From assembly GCA_026120035.1 (NCBI GenBank), contig JALRME010000001.1:2431909-2495908 (forward strand): a DNA stretch of 64,000 nt, read 5' to 3'. Positions 45,373 through 56,471 of this stretch are shown in pieces (positions within the stretch are counted from its first letter, which is position 1; the number at the start of each line of letters is the position of its first letter). The position numbers and the translations under genes are program-made. The DNA comes from Coleophoma eucalyptorum (Eukaryota > Ascomycota > Leotiomycetes > Helotiales > Dermateaceae). The notes beneath the pieces are model-generated. The model was not told the DNA's origin. It ran no database searches and saw nothing but the letters and a program-made list of their open reading frames with translations.

Positions 45373-46503
45373 ATGGCCAAACGAAAGGCAAAGGAAATTG
45401 ACGCGTCAATACCAGCTGAAGAACCAAGAAGGTCAAGTCGACGGAAATTTGCGAAAGAGGAAGTGATTGAGGAGAAGCCAGTTGCTGCTTCGAAGCCAGC
45501 CAAGAAGACAAAAAAAGAGTCGGGAGCAAAGGAAGTGGGCACGGTCGGAGTAAATAACAGCAAGAACATTGATAGCGAAGTGCGTATTCCATTCGTAGCC
45601 TCGTAACCCATTCCTATTGGATACAGTGTTATATCGTTTTGGTTTGTTGTTGCTCAATCACGGTCACCTGACTGTACATCCGCCTTGCAAAGAAACAGAC
45701 TTCACAGATCTGAAGCTAGTTTCACCTAACTAATACGTTTCCAGAATCTCGAGGATGTTGGCAAGCCGTTAAATCCCAAATCTATCGCGCAGTCGAATGA
45801 GACAAAGCTTACCTCTACGGGTCGTCAGTACTGGCTCATGAAGGCGGAACCAGAATCGCGCATGGAGAAGGGCCACGATATCAAGTTCTCCATCGATGAT
45901 CTTGCCGCCAAAAAAGAGCCAGAACCATGGGATGGTCAGTTTCTACCTTTATTATTAGCAATATGAGCTGTGGCTAAAATTCATAAAGGCATAAGAGCAT
46001 ATCCAGGTAACTTGTCCTTAGCAGATTCGCGATGCACATAGCTAACACGGAACCAGCACGCAACAACCTCCGCGCGATGAAGAAAGGCGATTTATCATTT
46101 TTCTATCACTCCAGCTGCAAGGTTCCCGCAATTGTGGGTACAATGGAAATTGTGCAAGAGCACAGTCCAGATCGTAAGCCCACAGCATCTTCATACTCTG
46201 ATCCAAGAAACTCATATGCTCTTCCTCGTAGTATCAGCACATAACCCTAAAGCACCCTACTACGACCCAAAGTCCACCCCCGAAGATCCAAAATGGTCAG
46301 TAGTGCACGTGAAGTTCCGCCAGAAGCTAAAGACCCCTATCACGTTGAGGGAGCTGAAGGAATGGCAAACTACTAAGGGACATGTGTTGGAGAATATGCA
46401 GATGCTTAAGCTAGCGAGACTCAGTGTTAGTAAGGTAAGTGAGGAGGAATGGAGATTTTTGACTGGTGTTATGAAGGAGAATGATGATGAGATCGAGGAA
46501 TGA
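45373..46503 (+). CDS. EVE-domain protein (THYN1-like)
   Basis: Five exons: 45373-45579, 45745-45934, 45989-46006 (18 nt), 46057-46173 and 46232-46503, giving 267 residues. EVE domains are PUA-like folds that bind modified bases in DNA or RNA; the animal homologue THYN1 is nuclear. A lysine-rich N-terminus ([20 protein letters not shown]) looks like a nuclear signal and AT-hook-like region. The EVE fold starts at [11 protein letters not shown], with [10 protein letters not shown] and PWDG. The micro-exon encodes IRAYP, and exon 4 carries [20 protein letters not shown] and [13 protein letters not shown]. The last exon holds [20 protein letters not shown]. This is the complete conserved order of the family. 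The 18-nt exon is required to keep GIRAYPARNNL. Confidence 0.9.
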
Positions 46504-48491
46504 TAGTAGGAGCGATTCTCTATTGTCGAATATTGTGTTCGTCTTGATAATGTATACCCAAGACCCTACACGACGAGGCTGGGAAGATACCAAGCTTGCT
46601 TGGGGTGTGCTTTTGTGGTATCATATACTTGCTTACTATATTCTGGATAACATGTTCTGGAAACCCGAAATGACCCGAGTCTCCTCGCCTTTCTTTCCTC
46701 GACAGCGAGTGTACTCAGATGCATGACAACCAAGCTGATTGTAGTGCATGGCAAGGCCTCCTGTTAGAATTCAAAAGAATGGCTGGGTATGTGAGGTCAA
46801 GCTCACGCTCAATGCTCCGGATACTACCTTAGTCGAGAGACAGGCTTCTATCTGGTATGGCCCAGGCATGATCGAACTGCAGTCCATAGGAACGAGGAGC
46901 GTCAGATATTTGGCAGGCTGGGGTGACCGAGCATTTCGTCTGTTGTGAATCTACAGTATAGTTTTCCAATGTTCGACGGCGCGCTCTCTCACTGTTGTAC
47001 GAATGTCTTGGACTTTGGCTCGGGACCTTTTTTTAACACTAGGTGACCATAGGTGCAGATGCTCGTGCAAGTCAGAAGCTCGTGTATGTACTTCGTATGA
47101 CAGTCTCAATATTATTCTTACTATACGTGAGATTTTACGGCTTGTTACCGTTGTCGTCAAGGTAACAAGTTGTTATTCCACATCTATTGCACGCCGCTGG
47201 CTTGAGCCTGTGCATCCGCACGTGCACGGGATGCACCTTGGTTGGACACGTCCATTCTCGTGATATCTGCACATCACCATTGGCAAAGCACAAGCATTAA
47301 TCCAAAATTTTCCCGAGCCCCCTCGTGACATCAACAAGTTATCGCCGTTATTCTCGACGATGTCTTTTTCTAGGACTCAGAGATTCGCCAGTGACAGTTC
47401 AAGACCTTCGGAGCGTTTTGGCGTTTGGCTTAAGGGGTAAACTTCTCTACAGGCTCTAAATGGCGGGCAAAAGCCGACCTATCCCACTTCCATAACTATT
47501 ACGAAAAAATCTCAAAGACGATATTATCTTTTGGATTGTTTTGTTCTGGTTTACGCCTTTGCGGGCCGAGGCATCAGAGAAAGAGAGATAGATGGCTGGC
47601 CTCCACGGTCAAGGTGTCGCGGGGGGGGGGGCTGAAAGTGCGAAGAACCTTAATAGGGTGGCTTTTGATCTGGACGGCTGTGGATCCGAGTGAAGGGAGG
47701 AACAGTTTGGCAAAGGGACGAGCAAAGTGCTCGGGATATTAATGTCTCAATGCACTTGCTTTCACGGCAATGGGAGCGCGCCCCTCGCTTAAGCAAGCCA
47801 AGCACTTAGTTCTAGCTAAAAATCAGCCCAACAGTTCCTGATATCACGAGGAAACAGCTTAAGCGTTTTCCATCTCGGAAGGAAAATAAAAAAGGCGATT
47901 GCAATATGCTTAAACTAGATGTGCATGCACCTCGCTTCTTGGTGTTGTGTGCAAGTGGCGCTGCAAATTTAAGAAATGGTAACCCTATCTTGGAGGGCTT
48001 CGTTAACCGACCAACACTACTCTTGGCGAGATGCTGCTTGGTTCCTGACATCAGATTCATCCTCTGGTCAGTCTGTGTCAGTCTAGGTCAGGAAGCCACT
48101 GTTACCAAATTCTACCGGAGGCATCCGGATAGAGCTTTTCTACCTGACCTAGTTAGCGCAATGCGTGGCAGGATGCAGCTCTACTACGTACAAGTCTGTT
48201 CTGCTCGGTCTTCCGTCAGTTTCAGTAGGCTCAGCTCGCTGGCTAGCCGTGTTGGCTGAAGGAGTATATATCTTGAGCGTGACCCTTTGTTGAATTGTCT
48301 CCCAAGCATCATCAGTATTCAGCTTCTCATCCAAATTCTTATCCAACTCTCATAAGCCAATATCACAAAATTTGCTACCGCAAAGAAGTTTAGTCAAGTT
48401 CGATTGGGATCTGTCATATTTTTCTAACATCCGCTATCATGCTTTCTGTAGGTTTCTGCAATCCAATCACGCTAAGGAGAAACGCTAATAG
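46504..48491. other. Gene-poor region, 2 kb
   Basis: No supportable gene. A run of about ten G is present at 47622-47631. TATATA lies near 48265-48270, about 220 bp before the secreted-protein gene. Confidence 0.5.
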
Positions 48492-49063
48492 ATGAATAAG
48501 TTCAACTACATCGTGCTGGCAACAGCTTCAATCATCTCTATGGTTTCAGGCTCCGCCATCCCTGCTGAATCTGATCTTGTCGCAAGAAAAGCTGCTGGTA
48601 AGTGACAGAGTAGTTCAAGTTCACAAATTTAAGTTTGCAAGCAAGAGGAGGAGGGGAAGATACTTTTCAGAACGGCTTTCTTCTACATGCATGACCGCTA
48701 ACACTTACCCCAGGCGGTCCAGCAATAGCCAATGTTGCAGTGTACCCCTCATACACTTGTGCTGGTCCCACCGTGGCACCTGCTTATGACCCAACGATCA
48801 AATCCATCTCCGTAACAGAAGAGACATGTCAAGTCCTCTCCGTCCCTCTTGGTAGCGCTTTCTCGGCCAATCTTACCCAAACCCCCAAGACCGGTGTGGC
48901 AGGTTGCTACGTCGACTTCTACAAAGCTGGTAGCTGCGCTGTTTCCTTCGATAACTACTATGTTGGCTACGCTTTCCAGGGAACCAACGTTGGAAGCAAG
49001 TTACCTTGTGTCAATCCCATGGGTGCAGAAGCTAAGGGCGCTATTGAGATCACTTGTTTTTAG
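48492..49063 (+). CDS. Small secreted six-cysteine protein, candidate effector
   Basis: Two exons: 48492-48597 and 48714-49063, with a 116-bp intron, giving 151 residues. I do not recognise a named family. The first 22 residues form a signal peptide (MNKFNYIVLATASIISMVSG), followed by an acidic/basic pro-like stretch ending ESDLVARKAAGG. The predicted mature part of about 115 residues has exactly six cysteines (YTCAG, EETCQV, AGCYVD, GSCAVS, LPCVN, ITCF), with the last two residues from the C-terminus. That pattern would allow three disulfides. There is no membrane span. The gene sits alone in a gene-poor stretch, 1.7 kb before a HET gene. Small cysteine-rich secreted proteins of this kind are often host- or microbe-directed effectors or surface proteins, but the role here is unknown. 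Confidence 0.75.
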
Positions 49064-50802
49064 AGCGTAATGACTTTCATCTTCTATCTGGTGTCGGGAT
49101 TTTGGCGGCTTTGATATACCACCACATTTTTGGAATCTTGGATGGTTATTTTTAACGGTTACGATCAATGAATTTATATGACAACTGTTTTCTTTACTGA
49201 TGATTTGACGTATTTCACATCTTTGGCCAGGATATTTTCGAGTACTTCAAGCAATTCGAACTTCATAATACGTCTATATCCTTTAACCTATTTTTCAAAG
49301 ACTTCTTGACCAACTCAATTGCGGTCTGTCGCCCAAATCGAGCCTCTTCTTCCCTGGTCAATAAAATAGGCTTTAAGACGCCGCAAAACAGATCACTAAT
49401 TACGAATTCCAGAGAATGTGAAAAGTTATTTAACAAAATATTGGGCGCTTGTTATCTTGCACGGTTTACAGAAATGCCAGTGTACCTAGGACAATGCTGT
49501 GGCTTAGTAGATGCGCTCGGATGGATCTGGAGGCAAAGCAAAGATGAACATGTCGCTGTCACTGTTTGAGAACCTTTTCGAAACGAATTTTGCGTCTGTC
49601 AACTTCCGTAGTCTGAACTTATATGAGAGTAAAGAGCGATTCTGCATCGTTTTCTAAAGCGCTTGTGATCCTACATCTCCCTGAAGATGTGCACGGGTCC
49701 TGTCGCCGCAGCATCTCCTGGCCCGAACACCAGTTATTTCGCCCAACTCTCGCTCAGTAACTATCATAGGTTCTAGAAGGCAATTTGGTAGTTTGAATAA
49801 AATGACCTAGTTTCTGTTTCCTTGTTTTGTTGCACATCGTCCCCCCCTTGTTCTCCTTAGCGCCACTCCTAGTCCATTGACTAGCTGGCTCTCCAGGGTT
49901 ATTGTTACCAGGATCTGCATAGGTGAAAGACAAGCCAGGGTCCATGAAAGCACTTGATACATCAGACGCAATGTGGAAAACTGTGAAACCTCTAAAGTAG
50001 GAGTAAACCGAATTGTGCTCTTCATTCTTTTCTTTCATTTAAGCATTTGTAGCATTTTGCCCAGACGTTATCATTGTTCATACTAAAAGTCTACATGGAT
50101 TTTGATTTCGGTACAGAAAGTTCCTAAAGATCAAGGAAAGTACCAAGGAACTATGAACACTGATGGATAGACAGGCTTGGTATGGCAATAAAAAAGCGCT
50201 ATAGGACCGTTTGTGCGGAGGTGCAGCGAGAATCGCTACTAAGCGACGTAGGGCGAAAGGTTCAGGAAACTGGATTCTAACCAAAAGCCCGCATGATCTA
50301 TGGGGCTGAGAGAAAGAACAATGCATGAATTGACCTGAACCAAGTATTGAAAAAGTGATATGGCTATTGATATGACTTCTTGAATTGTCACATTCTTGGC
50401 ATAGACAGGGCTCGGCGTTAGCGCTGAGAGGCTTTCCCCTCCTTACGACTCGCCGATCTGCTGACATACAGTAGTATATCTTACCATATCACGCTACACA
50501 AATAGTATATAAACGAAACATCTTCAGATAGGACTAGAGCCAGCGAATCCCTAGTTTTCAGCATTTGGCAAATTACAAGTTGTCGTCAAAGAGAAAGATA
50601 TGTTGCCGACAAAAACAAGGCTAATCCAGTGTCCCCGGATATGGCTGGCTGCTGGCAGGCTTCGAGCGCCATGTGCGAGGATGCTGCAGCTCAGCTGAGA
50701 GCCAAGTCTCCAAATACATACCTATAAGTATTGATGAGGAATTCGCATAAACCTTGCGTTCCGAATCTTCCTTAAACTTTCACGGCCGAGATTTAGGTCA
50801 GC
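49064..50802. other. Gene-poor region, 1.7 kb
   Basis: No supported gene. ORFs at 49306-49569, 49754-50038 and 50078-50467 lack features. TATATAAA occurs at 50506-50513, about 290 bp upstream of the HET start. Confidence 0.5.
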
Positions 50803-52752
50803 ATGGGCGAATCATGCGATTCATTCCCATACCAAGGGTTGGGGCCTTCACAGATCAGAGTATTGAGGCCTCGTGCTGTCACTTCTGGGACGTTTTCATT
50901 TGATCTAATTGTCAAGGATCTATCAACAAAGCCTAGGTACGCTGCTCTGTCGTATACATGGGGCCCGCCGGGCGACACTCACACCATCATATTGAATGGA
51001 CAATTGTTTCCGGTCCGTCAAAATTTGCATGATGCTCTCACCCAGCTCTCGAAGTCGAAACTTATTGATAACTACATCTGGATCGATGCAATTTGTATAA
51101 ACCAGGGCGCAGATGAGACTGCATTGAAGGAACGCAGCTCTCAGATTGTGCTGATGAAGCAGGTTTACGAACAAGCAAAGAAAATTATTGTTTGGCTTGG
51201 GAAGCCAGGCAGTAAGCTTAATAATCAATCTGCAGCAAAGAAACTGCGCGAGTTCTCTGACTTGCACCGGCGTGTTATCTTGAAGTGGAATCCATATCGC
51301 CCTTGGACCAAGCCTACCGAGCCTGTGCCGCACGAAACAATTGTTGCCGACCTGCGAGCACAGGTAAAAGACTCAGCTGAAAGTGGCCGTAAGGATATAT
51401 TCGATACGGTTGGCTCATACACTTATAATGCATGGTTGGGTATTTCCGAACTACTAGAAAGTCCTTGGTGGACCAGGACATGGATTTTCCAAGAGGCTAC
51501 GGTTCCAGAGAACATCACCACAATAGTTATTTCTGGTTTTTGGGTTAAGAGGTTTAAGAGTAAAGTAAATTTCGTCTTTGGGGATCTTGAGACTGAGTGG
51601 AATGAACTTGGACTCGTGTCGTTGATTGTACTGGAGCTTCTATACTGCCGCAATATCGATTCAGCATTCGTAGCCAGACTTGGTCAGAATATCCTTCCTT
51701 ATACAGGACTCGCCGAGTTTCGTTCCCAACGTATTCTGAACACCCACCATGATTTTCTCGAGCTTATCTACCTTTTCAGGCACACAGATTGCTTCGACCT
51801 TCGCGACAAAGTCTACGCGCCTCTTGGTCTGGCGCCAGAGGTTGTGCGTAAGGCCATTATACCAGACTATGCAAGCAAAAATACATTCGAGGTGTACTTG
51901 GAGGTTCCTCAGTTCTGTCTTTCCCAGCCTGTCCCAAATCTCGATTTTCTGGGCCATACAATATATTCAGAGCAGCCGCATTCGACAGCCTCTGATACTC
52001 CATTCCCATCATGGCTTCCCAATTGGTCTGATAAAGCAGGACACCTAAAATCTATTCCCAAGGTGATTTTTCGACCACTGCCACTGCCAGGAAAAATCTA
52101 TGCACCTATTGATCGACGTGTCGGAGTTCCAGATACTGAGATGGTGCCTGCTTTCAATGCTTCAGACACTCCAGCGTATACCGCTTTCATCTCTGGAAAC
52201 GAGCTACATGTCTCGGCCGTTTTTGTAGACACTATAAAGCACCACTTCTCTACAGATCCGGTGTATTTAGGCTCTTTGCAGGAAGTAATTCGGCAATGGG
52301 AGATAGGATCAAAAAGTCAGTATATGACGGGGGAGAACTTCATGGACGCCTTACGTGGCACTCTTGTCATGGATTTGGAGTATGATTTTCGTGAACGGGC
52401 TTGTGCACGCGGTGGGAAGATTGACCCCAGAAGCATAGCTGATCCAGATAACTTGGAATCTACCAGGAGAGATAAAGAAGTCCATGTTGCAATGGGCACG
52501 GCAGCGGGAGGAAGAACGGTTGCGATAACTGAGGCAGATTTTGTGGGTATGGTACCAGGGACAGCAAGGGCTGGAGATTCAGTCTGGGCCTTTCTTGGTG
52601 GAAGTGTGCTATATGCTTTAAGGAAAGAGCATGCAAGCCAGGAAGTATATACATTCATGGGTGAGGTGTATTTACATGGCTTGATGGACGGTGAGGTCAT
52701 GAAATGGGTAGCAGCGGGAAAAAGTAGTATTACTAGTCTTGTAATGCTTTGA
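50803..52752 (+). CDS. HET-domain protein
   Basis: Single-exon gene of 649 residues. HET domains occur in fungal incompatibility and self/non-self cell-death proteins and resemble TIR-like signalling domains. The three classic blocks are present: YAALSYTWGP (about residues 46-55), NYIWIDAICINQ (about 90-101) and VWLGKPG (about 130-136), followed by WWTRTWIFQEA. The rest is the variable C-terminal region, with no NACHT, WD40, ankyrin or other repeat I could recognise. It is therefore a HET-only protein, the most common architecture. The uninterrupted frame of nearly 2 kb and the intact motifs suggest a functional gene. No partner gene such as a neighbouring NLR or patatin-like gene is visible in the adjacent few kilobases. 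Confidence 0.93.
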   Translation: MGESCDSFPYQGLGPSQIRVLRPRAVTSGTFSFDLIVKDLSTKPRYAALSYTWGPPGDTHTIILNGQLFPVRQNLHDALTQLSKSKLIDNYIWIDAICINQGADETALKERSSQIVLMKQVYEQAKKIIVWLGKPGSKLNNQSAAKKLREFSDLHRRVILKWNPYRPWTKPTEPVPHETIVADLRAQVKDSAESGRKDIFDTVGSYTYNAWLGISELLESPWWTRTWIFQEATVPENITTIVISGFWVKRFKSKVNFVFGDLETEWNELGLVSLIVLELLYCRNIDSAFVARLGQNILPYTGLAEFRSQRILNTHHDFLELIYLFRHTDCFDLRDKVYAPLGLAPEVVRKAIIPDYASKNTFEVYLEVPQFCLSQPVPNLDFLGHTIYSEQPHSTASDTPFPSWLPNWSDKAGHLKSIPKVIFRPLPLPGKIYAPIDRRVGVPDTEMVPAFNASDTPAYTAFISGNELHVSAVFVDTIKHHFSTDPVYLGSLQEVIRQWEIGSKSQYMTGENFMDALRGTLVMDLEYDFRERACARGGKIDPRSIADPDNLESTRRDKEVHVAMGTAAGGRTVAITEADFVGMVPGTARAGDSVWAFLGGSVLYALRKEHASQEVYTFMGEVYLHGLMDGEVMKWVAAGKSSITSLVML

Positions 52753-53772
52753 ATTTTTGGGGTTGGTTTGGGCTACTGAGTACATTTACATTCATAGAAC
52801 ACATTTCAGCGTCTGTGAAGTTTCTCATATTCGTTAGTTACTGTGAAATCAGTTCAAGACAGATATATACCTACATCTTCAAATAGCTTTTGGACATTTC
52901 TGTAGGGTATTTATGATATGTATAAGGCCATGCACTCGTGTGAGTACCTGTTTATGCTGTAGACATTTTTCTTCATCGAGCCCCGACTCCTGAATACAAC
53001 AATGACTTTTCTTGCTCTGGCTCATCATGTATCTAGTGGCGAGTCTTCCAACTGTACTAAACAGCAGGATTTCGTGTCAACAAAATTTGCAGGGACTCAA
53101 TTGGTGAGACATAAACGACCAAATCTTGAAATTATAAAGGATGTTTGCAAGGAAATGGCACGACATGGCTGAGCTAGGTAGGAGAACGCTTAATACCCAC
53201 GAGCTGATCTGAGACTTCTATCATTGCGAGAAAATGTCAGCAAAATCAAAATGACCCATTTAGATATAGGCTTTGAAATCTGAATAGCTCTTTAAGAATT
53301 GAAGAAATTTGATCATGGGACATCTAATCTGATAAATCCTGCGAAAATACGCGGTCTGCCACCCCCCCCCCTCTTCCTTCAAAGGGCAAGAAATTGGGCC
53401 AAGAAAGAATTAAGATAAGAAGAACAAATCATCGAGGTTCCATTAAAAAAATGCTTAATGTGCCTAGTTACGTCACCATAAATATGACTCTACATGCAAT
53501 TAAATTTATTCCTTTGGTGCATTTGCTTGTCTCGCCAAAACTAAACAATGAACAACACGCAGTAGAGCCTCGTACCGAACACCGAGTTCGCTCCTAGCTA
53601 ACAATATGCAGCACGCAGTGAAGGCTTTCTACCCCGAACACCGACTTCGCGCTTGACGCATTCCGGCAGTTACAAGCGACTAAAAATGAGTAACTTTCCT
53701 TATATAAAGTTGCGCTTACGAACGAGTCGAGATAGGTATTGTTCATACTTTTCCTAAACTCTCAGTACAACC
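52753..53772. promoter_or_regulatory. Intergenic 1 kb with repeat and TATA box
   Basis: Between the HET and GNAT genes. It contains about ten C in a row at 53362-53371, the diverged tandem duplication at 53544-53656, and a TATATAA box at 53701-53707, about 70 bp upstream of the GNAT start codon. Confidence 0.6.
53544..53656 (+). repeat. Diverged tandem duplication of about 55 bp
   Basis: Two neighbouring units starting AACAATGAACAACACGCAGT (53544) and AACAATATGCAGCACGCAGT (53599) match over about 55 bases. The shared core CCGAACACCGA(G/C)TTCGC recurs near each end. Substitutions and small length changes show it is not recent. Confidence 0.75.
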
Positions 53773-54496
53773 ATGCCTCTCATCCTCGCGCCTGCTGAAG
53801 AAGCCGACGTCTTCAAACTCGCAGCAATCTTCTATGACTCATTCCGCTATGATCCATACGACAGAGCTCTCTTCGCCGACACTCACAAGGAAGATGCCGT
53901 CAATTATATAGCCGAAGACGACTTATACGCCATTAAGAATGATCCCCAAACCCACATGATTAAAGTCACGGACACTGATACCCAAGAGATTATTGGCTAT
54001 GCAAGATGGGAAGTGCCGTATAAGTTTGAGAGTGAAGAGGCGCGGGACAAAGCGAAACGACCGAAGGCCCACCCACCATATCCTGCGTCGGCGAATAGTG
54101 CTTTAGGAGATTATTTCCAAGCCCAATTGTCTGAAAAAAAGGAGAAGTATATGGATACAGAGAAGGATTATAGTGAGATAAACTCGAATTTTATATTTGA
54201 TAAATGCTGACCTCAGAATAGCCCTTGCCATTATAGTGGTTAGTCCAGATCACCAGGGTAAAGGTGCTGGAAGCATACTTCTGAAATATGGAATGGAAAA
54301 GGCAGACCGGGAAGGGGCACGCATATATCTCACAGCTGCTGCCGCCGGTTATGAAATCTATGAAAAGAAAGGTTGGAAGTCCTTAGATGATACGATTGTA
54401 GTGGATGCCGATCAATGGGGTCTTCCAAATGGCGGAATCTCGAGGACTGTGTGTATGATGAGAGATTCAGTAAAAGCGACTGGAGATGAAACTTAA
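53773..54496 (+). CDS. GNAT-family N-acetyltransferase
   Basis: Two exons: 53773-54172 and 54222-54496, with a 49-bp intron, giving 224 residues. GNAT enzymes move an acetyl group from acetyl-CoA to an amine. The N-terminal part (EEADVFKLAAIFYDSFRYDP) and the EIIGYARWEVPY strand are typical of the fungal subgroup. Exon 2 carries the acetyl-CoA pyrophosphate loop VVSPDHQGKGAGSILLKYG (Q-x-x-G-x-G/A). The acceptor at 54221 is needed; the AG six bases earlier would create an immediate stop. The C-terminus (GYEIYEKKGWKSLDD) is the usual GNAT ending. A TATA box lies about 70 bp upstream. The substrate is unknown. Confidence 0.88.
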
Positions 54497-54910
54497 GCTT
54501 CCCGGGAAACCAATGGATATGTAGAAGCATAAGTCGGTCCTTATCGACTAAAATGTCCCGAGTTTTCATATCACACTATCAAGAACCTGCAGAAAAGATA
54601 AGCTCGCCTGGAAGTCCCGCCTTTCCTTCAAATGCTTAGAAGATCAACACACTGGCAAAGAGTGGCTATCTTGGGCATAAATGAAACTAAATCTTGTGCT
54701 GAATTTGATGCATATGTCATGTTCATGTCCTTCTAGGTCCAGAGAATCTATATATTCGCTTGACTTAAGCCCAATAAATCTAATAACATGGTTGTATCTA
54801 TTCAAAGCTTCCTCTATAGATAAGATCATCTGTAATCTAATACAACCCCTGAGTCGAAGCTATGAAAGGACCGACTCCAGTTCTTGCAGCCTGTTGGCTT
54901 GATGCTGTTC
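54497..54910. other. Intergenic, convergent
   Basis: 414 bp between the 3' ends of the GNAT and dehydrogenase genes. No feature was recognised. Confidence 0.6.
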
Positions 54911-56055
54911 TTAGATGACGGTGTTTGCGGGTGTGCCATTGACGAAACCCTCAATATTGCTTGCGACAACACGGTTTAACTTCTCCCTACTACTCGTTGC
55001 AAACCATGCAATATGTGGACTCAACGTCAGTTTTCCTTCTAGGTTGGCAGATTCTCTAACCAAAACGCTGTTGCTTTTCCCAGCAGGTTCCTCAACAAAA
55101 ACATCCGTTGCTGCGCCAGAAATAGTCGCTTTTCTGAGAGCATCAATCAGATCCTCTTCGATGACTACACCACCTCTGGCAACATTGATGAGAACGGTAC
55201 GCTTCTGCATGACTGCAAATTCTACGGCACCAATCATGCCCCTTGTTGATGTATCAAGTGGGCATGTTAGCATTATCACTGTGGCTGTCTTGCATGCTTC
55301 GACAAACTCGACTCTTCCACTACGAACCTTCTCGATAGGTACACCTTTTCGTTCCGCAAAGATCACTTTCATACCTAAGGCCGATGCGATCTTGGCGACT
55401 CGATTACCTAGAGAAGTATCAGTGATCCAAGCGCCCATCTAACAGAAGTAAGAAAAGGTGGGGGGAAGGGGAGGAAAAGAGTTCGACGAACCTAATTCGC
55501 CGGCGCCAAAAATAGCCATTGTATCATCTTTACATGTACCTGGCATACCACTAGCAAAGAATCCAATGCTAGTGCCTCTCCTGACCCATTCTTCACTATC
55601 GCCAGCGAGGATACTTTCATGGCAGCGAACAACATTTCTCTTAACCGCAAAATAAAGCGATATAGCGTGCTCTGCGACACTTTCGTTGCTGGCAGCAGGG
55701 ACATTTGACACAACGATTCCTCTCTCTTTACAGGTTTGGAGATCGATATTATCGGTCCCAATGGCCATTGCAGAGATCATTTTGACCGTAGGACATGAAT
55801 CCAACATGGCTGCTGTGATTGGTACACGAGTTGTGATGATGACATCTGCTCCTTGAATTCGAGATGGAACCTCAGAGACAGCAGATGTCGGGTACTCTGT
55901 ATATATGTGTGGAACTAAAGCAATAGTTAATTCGGGTTCATTTTGAGCACCATACACACTTTTGTGCCCTATTACCACTTACAGTTGAAAGTTGGCGGTG
56001 GTCGAACGTGGATGCAATCCAGGTGAACGATCTTTAAAGGGGTTTGGTCGACCAT
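54911..56055 (-). CDS. D-isomer-specific 2-hydroxyacid dehydrogenase
   Basis: Three exons on the minus strand: 55983-56055, 55492-55914 and 54911-55407, with introns of 68 and 84 bp, giving 330 residues. The family reduces glyoxylate, hydroxypyruvate or related 2-keto acids with NAD(P)H. The first exon restores the conserved start (MVDQTPLKIVHLDCIHVRPP then FPHIYTEYP). The nucleotide-binding motif is FGAGELGNRVAK, formed exactly at the second splice junction. Catalytic residues are visible as Arg in NVARGGVV, Glu in DVFVEEP and His in LSPHIAW, so the enzyme should be active. Both splice sites give an uninterrupted family sequence. A 175-codon plus-strand ORF across the last exon is an antisense shadow. 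Substrate choice cannot be told from sequence. Confidence 0.92.
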
Positions 56056-56471
56056 TTTAGAAAAAGTGTTGAAAAATCACTATCTGTGGTTTTGCCCCTG
56101 GTACAATTCTGACGTTATGAAAAGAAAGGATGGTTTCTTGCCCGCGTTGATAACGGCGGACGAGTCGGCTGCAAGTCGTCGAGCAAAAGGCGCAGCCGTT
56201 AGTGTTCCTAAGTGCTCGCCTATAATACCATTTTGGGATAAAATCTTTATTCAACAACTTGAGCCTGGAGGAACATTCAATCCACATGCTGTATACTATA
56301 TGTTGCTTGGTTCGAGAATAATAGAGTTTGAGTAGTGATTTTTTATATTCTGGATCTATGCATAACCTCAACATACTTGAATAAAGTTGAGAATGCTGCA
56401 CGTACGCCTGCCATAATATCCGGAAGCCGCTTCTATAATACACGAAAATATTGTACATCGATTCTCCAATT
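56056..56471. other. Intergenic
   Basis: 416 bp between the dehydrogenase start and the mtIF2 3' end. Overlapping ORFs here have no family features. Confidence 0.55.

Noticed and set aside
54915..55442. 175-codon plus-strand ORF over the dehydrogenase
   Set aside because: Exact antisense of a well-supported 2-hydroxyacid dehydrogenase exon.
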